Shown here piece after piece: positions 59,690 through 64,000 of a stretch of 64,000 nucleotides of DNA. The notes under the pieces are model-generated. The model saw only the letters and a list, made by a program, of their open reading frames with translations, had not been told where the DNA came from and did no database searches. Where the stretch lies: positions 9,396,554-9,460,553 of the forward strand of contig JASEVX010000010.1 of the NCBI GenBank assembly GCA_031761405.1, written 5' to 3'. The number at the start of each line of letters is the position of its first letter. Position 1 is the first letter of the stretch. The translations under genes were made by a program, and so were the position numbers. Origin of the DNA: Serripes groenlandicus. Taxonomy: Eukaryota; Mollusca; Bivalvia; Cardiida; Cardiidae.

Positions 59690-60540
59690 TATATTTCGTT
59701 TAACAAAATTGACGAATTGACGAACTTGACGTAGCCCTTCTGAATGACTGATGGCCATGAAAGTTAAAAAAGGGCTTAATTTGCATTGAATACGTCCAGA
59801 TACATTATCTTAAAGACAGAAATAAAGTTTTTAGAAAAATATTTTTTTCGTCAATTTGTCAACAAAATTGACGTGTTGACGAATTGACGAACTTGACAAA
59901 GCATTCTGAATGACTGATGGCCATGACATTTGATATAGGGCCTAATTTGCATTCAATACGTCCAGATACATTATCTAAAGAAAAGAGATAAAGTTTTTAG
60001 ATATTTTTTTTTTTCCGTCAATTTCGTCAACTAAATTGAAGAGTTGACGAACTTCACGAAGGTCTTCTGATTGACTGATCGCCATGAAACACGAAATAGT
60101 GCCTAATTTGCATTCAATACGTCCAGATACTTCTCTAAAGGAAAGATATAAAGTTTTTAGAAAAATATTTTTTTCGTCAATTTCGTCAACTTTATTGAAA
60201 AGTTGACGAATTGACGAACTTGAAGAAGCTCTTCTGATTGACTGATCGCCATGAAACATGAAATAGGGCCTAATTTGCATTCAATTCGTCCAGATACTTA
60301 TCTAAAGGAAAGAAATAAAGTTTTTAGAAAAATATTTTTTTCGTCAACAAAATTGACGAGTTGACGAATTGTCGAAGCTCTTCTGATTGACTGATGGCCA
60401 TGAAACACGAAATAGGGCCCAATTTGCATTTACTCGTCCAGAAACATCATCTTAAAGAAAGAAATAAAGTTTTTAGAAAAAATGTCACAGTTCGTCACTC
60501 GTCAATTCGTCACTCGTCAACCTAACTTCACGGACCTCAA
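59690..60540 (-). repeat. 168-bp tandem array, minus orientation, with terminal block
   Basis: Five units of the same 168-bp repeat as 54938-56785, inverted (TTTGCATTCAATACGTCCAG, AAAGTTTTTAGAAAAATATT). It ends with the terminal block GTCACAGTTCGTCACTCGTC and CAACCTAACTTCACGGACCT at 60484-60537. The outermost repeat and terminal block are collinear with the left array read inward. Confidence 0.9.
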
Positions 60541-60780
60541 TTAACAATATGTATCTTTTATTTATTTATTTATTATTATAACAGTTATACTAGGTAAATA
60601 CATAATTATATATCAACACTATTTTTTAATTAGCAATTATGAACTGATTGAAAATTAGTCTGAGAACAACAATAATGATTAATGAAATTAACAATTTACT
60701 TATAACTAACTGTTGAAAACTAAGAAAAATCCAGTTTATATAGACAGCGGATTAAGACTAGACCAGTATTGCCAAAGACA
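60541..60780. other. Spacer, no feature
   Basis: AT-rich, nothing recognised. Confidence 0.4.
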
Positions 60781-61580
60781 ATGGCGGGTGTCAACTTGGA
60801 AGGGAGATGGATAGAGTCGCTTGCAGGGAATCCATTCCTAATCGCCAATGACGGTGATGTGGAGCGAGTGCTCATATTCGCCACCGTTGACAACCTGGCC
60901 CAGCTGTCTACAGCCGAGACCTGATATATGGACGGTACCTTCTACGCTTCGCCGTCATATTTATACCAGCTATACACCATCCACGCCATGATCGACGGGT
61001 ATTCATGTTCCCTAGTGTATGGACTACTTCCAAATAAACAGCAAACAATGTACAACAGATTATTCACACTCATCCAGAATTTCGCCCGTGAACATAACAT
61101 TCCTCTGTCCCCAGAAACGATAATGATGGACTTCGAAACAGCAGTATCGTGTTTGTTGGTGTTCAAGTCCGTGAATGTTTCTTTCACTTCACACAGTGTA
61201 TGTGGAGAAAAGTACAAGATTGTGGTCTTGTAGCTGACTTCAAGGACAATGAAGAGACTTGTGCTACGTGATTCGGCACTGCCGCTTGTCCCCCTAGCCT
61301 CTGTCGAATGGGCCGGGGTCTAAGTTTAAGAACTGTGACTGAGCAGTGGGTATAGGAAGATCGCCGCTCCTGGAATCATTACGAGAATGATGGTCCACGC
61401 ACTACCAATCATGTTGAGGGTTGGCACCATAAGATAAACAACCAACTACGACACTGACATCCTGATATTTACACATTGATAGACCTGGTCCAGAAAAAGC
61501 AGACTGCTAACGAGGCGAAGCTGTTCCAGCATGCCAACGGTGGAAAGCAGCGTATGTTGATGCTGCTTCTCACTTAGTTA
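60781..61580 (+). pseudogene. MULE-type transposase, second lineage, broken
   Basis: Begins MAGVNLEGRWIESLAGNPFL. A TGA at 60922 replaces what is usually Trp in ...ETWYMDGTF. The core continues YMDGTFYASPSYLYQLYTIH (first catalytic Asp about 60931), LVYGLLPNKQQTMYNRLFTL, and IMMDFETA (second Asp about 61129). A frameshift near 61150 leads to ECFFHFTQCMWRKVQDCGL, the MULE C-x2-H-x2-Q block. After further frame damage comes DGPRTTNHVEGWHHKINNQL, with the third acidic residue (Glu). The domain order is complete but the gene is dead. No SWIM finger was found; it differs from the 25.8-38.3 kb lineage. Confidence 0.85.
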
Positions 61581-62715
61581 ATCAATATTTATATTTATTT
61601 TGTGCTGTGCATGTTCATATTTGTGTTTGTCTTATACATGTAAATATCTGTTTTCGAATTAATGCTTATACTCAAAATAAAGAATATCTATCTATATGAA
61701 ACTTAAATTTATGAACAACTTTCCCAAATTTAGAAACACAACTTTTCAGTACAGTATAGCAATTTTCGCCAATTATCACCTTTCAACTCTATTGTTACAC
61801 CGAACAAAACATTCACCCAACCCCTACCTCCATTTCTATAGGACTAATTAAAGGTTGGGAAAGTGGGAACACACCATATGATCGAAGTGCCGATATTATT
61901 TGTTCTTTCTATCAGGGCGCTAAATTCCAATTTAATTAAAGCGATCCAACTTCTTTCAAATCGAGCTTAAGATGCAATCAGGGTCCAAACAGGTTGTCAA
62001 TTTTAAATTTTCTTAACTGTTTGATAAAATAGTTTGTTGCAGATTTGTTGTATGTTGAAAATGTTAAAAACCATATTAACATAAGTTTTGAAAGTCATCA
62101 TATATCTCTATGGCTGATCAGTCTCCATGAAGGGATATATTTGTTTTTTAGCATGCAACTGCATCTGCTGCAGATGACTTTTGAAAACATTGTTGCGAAA
62201 GAAAAAAACAATGTTTTCATTTAGAGATTTATAAGTGTAGTCAATTCACAAGTGTTAATTTGTGAAGCATCAAGGACTGAAGCCATTTCATTGCAATCTC
62301 TATAAAGGAAAGTATAATTGTCAAATAGTTGCAATGAGCAATTTCAGAATGATTTCAACACTTTTGACTTGATATGTTCAGTCCCTTGATTTATTGTAGT
62401 GTGGGAAATGATTTATAAACTAAATTCTTAAACCTTTCCCCAATTCGACTTTTATTGTGAAGTGGTTCTTTTCAAGAAATTGTCGCAAAAGAAGCAATCG
62501 CTCATATTGAACCATTCCTGCTGTTCACACAACAAAGCGCTGTACATATATTTCACTCGATAGATTAAAGTTCATACTTGCACCATATTCATAATGTGGA
62601 GTAAAACCATGACCATTTAATCATGTTTTCAAAAAAGGAGTATTCTGCAGAGGTTGAAAGGGGAAAAGCTTTAAAGTGCAAACAAAAAACATGAAAAGGG
62701 AAATTATCTTTGACT
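61581..62715. other. No gene recognised
   Basis: AT-rich. Pieces near 62030-62210 and 62430-62670 (TTGCAGATTTGTTGTATGTT, TGCTGCAGATGACTTTTGAA) are diverged arms of the TTAA-type MITE family seen at 46572. Confidence 0.45.
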
Positions 62716-63340
62716 ACATTTACAAATGATTGGGGACGTTTTTTAACACCTATGAAGTGGACAACTTTTGAAAACACTTGTAGTAGAAAAGGGTGAGGGG
62801 GTGATTTATAAGAAGATTACTATGTGTTTCTCTTTGAACCGTCAACATATTTACTAAAATCATTAGAAATAGATACACTATACATAAGACATTTACAAAT
62901 GATTGCAGACGTATTAACACCTATGCAGTTGACAACTTTTGAGAACACTTGTAGCATTTTATTTATTTATTGGTGTTTTACGCCGCTTTCAACAACGCTA
63001 AATGAAGTTTACCGTTACAACCGGTGTCACAAGTTTGTATACATTCAACATACAATGGCATTTATTCAAAGACTGCTGTTCAATCAATTAGAAAATGACA
63101 AGCTCTACATATGGGAAAGAGGGGTCAAATTATCATTTATCGTAACATAACAAGAATTAATCATAAAATGACATTTAAGAACCGTCAACATATTTATTAA
63201 AATCATTAGAAATAGACACACTATACATACAATATTTACAAATAATTGCAGACGTATTGAAACCTATGCAGTTGACAACTTTTGAAAACACTTGTAGCAT
63301 TTTATTTATTTATTGGTGTTTTACGCCGCTTACAACAATA
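62716..63340. repeat. Direct duplication containing a SINE end
   Basis: GATACACTATACATAAGACA ... GCAGACGTATTAACACCTAT then GCAGTTGACAACTTTTGAGA and TTATTTATTGGTGTTTTACG occur at 62865-62990 and 63208-63333. The shared right edge TTATTTATTGGTGTTTTACG then CCGCTT is an inverted SINE tail (AAGCGGCGTAAAACACC). Confidence 0.75.
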
Positions 63341-63525
63341 TTTCAGTTATATCACGGCGACACTTCACTTATTCATGATCCCTGGGTAAACAAACCAGTA
63401 CTAGGCTAGAAAATGTACCTTGCCCAAGGGCACTCCACCATGACCGTAGTGCCGCGACTGGGGATCGAACACGGGACACCCAGTTTCAAAATCCCCGACG
63501 CTAACCACTCAACCACAGCGGATTC
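63318..63525 (-). repeat. tRNA-derived SINE, inverted
   Basis: On the minus strand the head 63523-63452 reads CCGCTGTGGTTGAGTGGTTA, then a GCGTCGGGGATT stretch and GTGTTCGATCCCCAGTCGCG, with A-box- and B-box-like parts. The tail reaches GGCGTAAAACACCAATAAAT at 63318. It looks like a tRNA-derived head fused to a SINE body, not a functional tRNA. Confidence 0.75.
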
Positions 63526-63540
63526 CTCACTTGTAGCAGG

Positions 63541-64000
63541 AAAAATGGATTAGCAATTTATTAGAAGAATGCTATATGTGTTCTTGTTTAGCAAGCGTTT
63601 CATATCACACAAATAAAGAAATCGTAATTAAATAAATAGTCATTGTATGGTTAGCATGGAACTGTTTACGCACTTAGTAACAACGCTAAATGAAGTTTAC
63701 CGTTACACCCGGTGTCACAAGTTTGTATACATTCAACATACAATGACATTTATTTAAAGACTGCCGTTTTAGAAATAAGAAAATGACAAGCTCTGCATAT
63801 ATGAAAGAGGGGTTAAATTATAAAAATGGATTAGCAATTTATTAGAAGAATGCTATATGTGTTCTTGTTTAGCAAGCGTTTCATATCACACAAATAAATA
63901 AATCGAAATTAAATAAATAGTCATTGTATGGTTAGCATGGAACTGTTTACGCACTTAGTAACAACGCTAAATGAAGTTTATCGTTACACCCGGTGTCACA
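63541..64000. repeat. 281-bp tandem repeat running off the window
   Basis: AAAAATGGATTAGCAATTTA then TTAGAAGAATGCTATATGTG and ACTGTTTACGCACTTAGTAA starts at 63541 and again at 63822. Within each copy lies AACGCTAAATGAAGTTTACC ... GGTGTCACAAGTTTGTATAC, which also occurs at 62995. The second copy is cut by the window end. Confidence 0.8.

Noticed and set aside
63452..63523. tRNA gene on the minus strand
   Set aside because: Continuous with a SINE tail shared with other copies; best explained as a tRNA-derived SINE head.

Overview
This is eukaryotic, repeat-dominated, AT-rich DNA. Spliced reading frames with GT-AG junctions, tRNA-derived SINEs, hAT, MULE and LINE remains, and repeats of about 145-168 bp inside short elements all point to an animal, most likely a bivalve mollusc. 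The species is inferred from the repeat style, not proved. Nothing looks prokaryotic, and no free-standing tRNA, rRNA or CRISPR locus was seen.

Layout. 1-2372: 60-bp minisatellite entering from outside the window. 2.5-9.2 kb: short modular elements with internal tandem repeats (resembling bivalve pearl/HINE, Helentron-related elements), a SINE tail and a LINE 3' end. 9.65-15.43 kb, minus strand: a two-exon gene for a DDE integrase-type protein of about 437 residues. Its 4.5-kb intron is filled by a palindromic 27-28 bp satellite, into which a hAT-like element with an exact 8-bp target duplication has inserted. 15.5-17.5 kb: 63-bp minisatellite with a 378-bp higher-order repeat. 18.49-24.33 kb: a possible 5.8-kb element bounded by 45-bp inverted repeats. 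25.8-38.3 kb, plus strand: a trail of decayed exons of a MULE-type transposase with a SWIM zinc finger, interrupted by modular elements.

40.03-45.82 kb, plus strand: the main gene of the window. One uninterrupted exon of about 1750 codons plus a short last exon gives a protein of about 1790 residues whose C-terminal third carries a divergent FEN1/XPG-like nuclease active site. 49.06-51.71 kb, plus strand: exons of a Ulp1-like (C48) cysteine protease with good splice junctions. The MULE/SWIM trail, the large nuclease-like gene and the Ulp1-like exons all share one strand. This permits, but does not prove, that they belong to one large mobile element or its remnant.

54.9-60.5 kb: arrays of a 168-bp repeat in opposite orientations, flanking 3 kb of other repeats, a MITE and a LINE fragment. 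60.78-61.58 kb: a second, unrelated MULE pseudogene. 61.6-64 kb: duplicated SINE-containing DNA running off the end. Most other stretches hold only old repeats or nothing recognisable.
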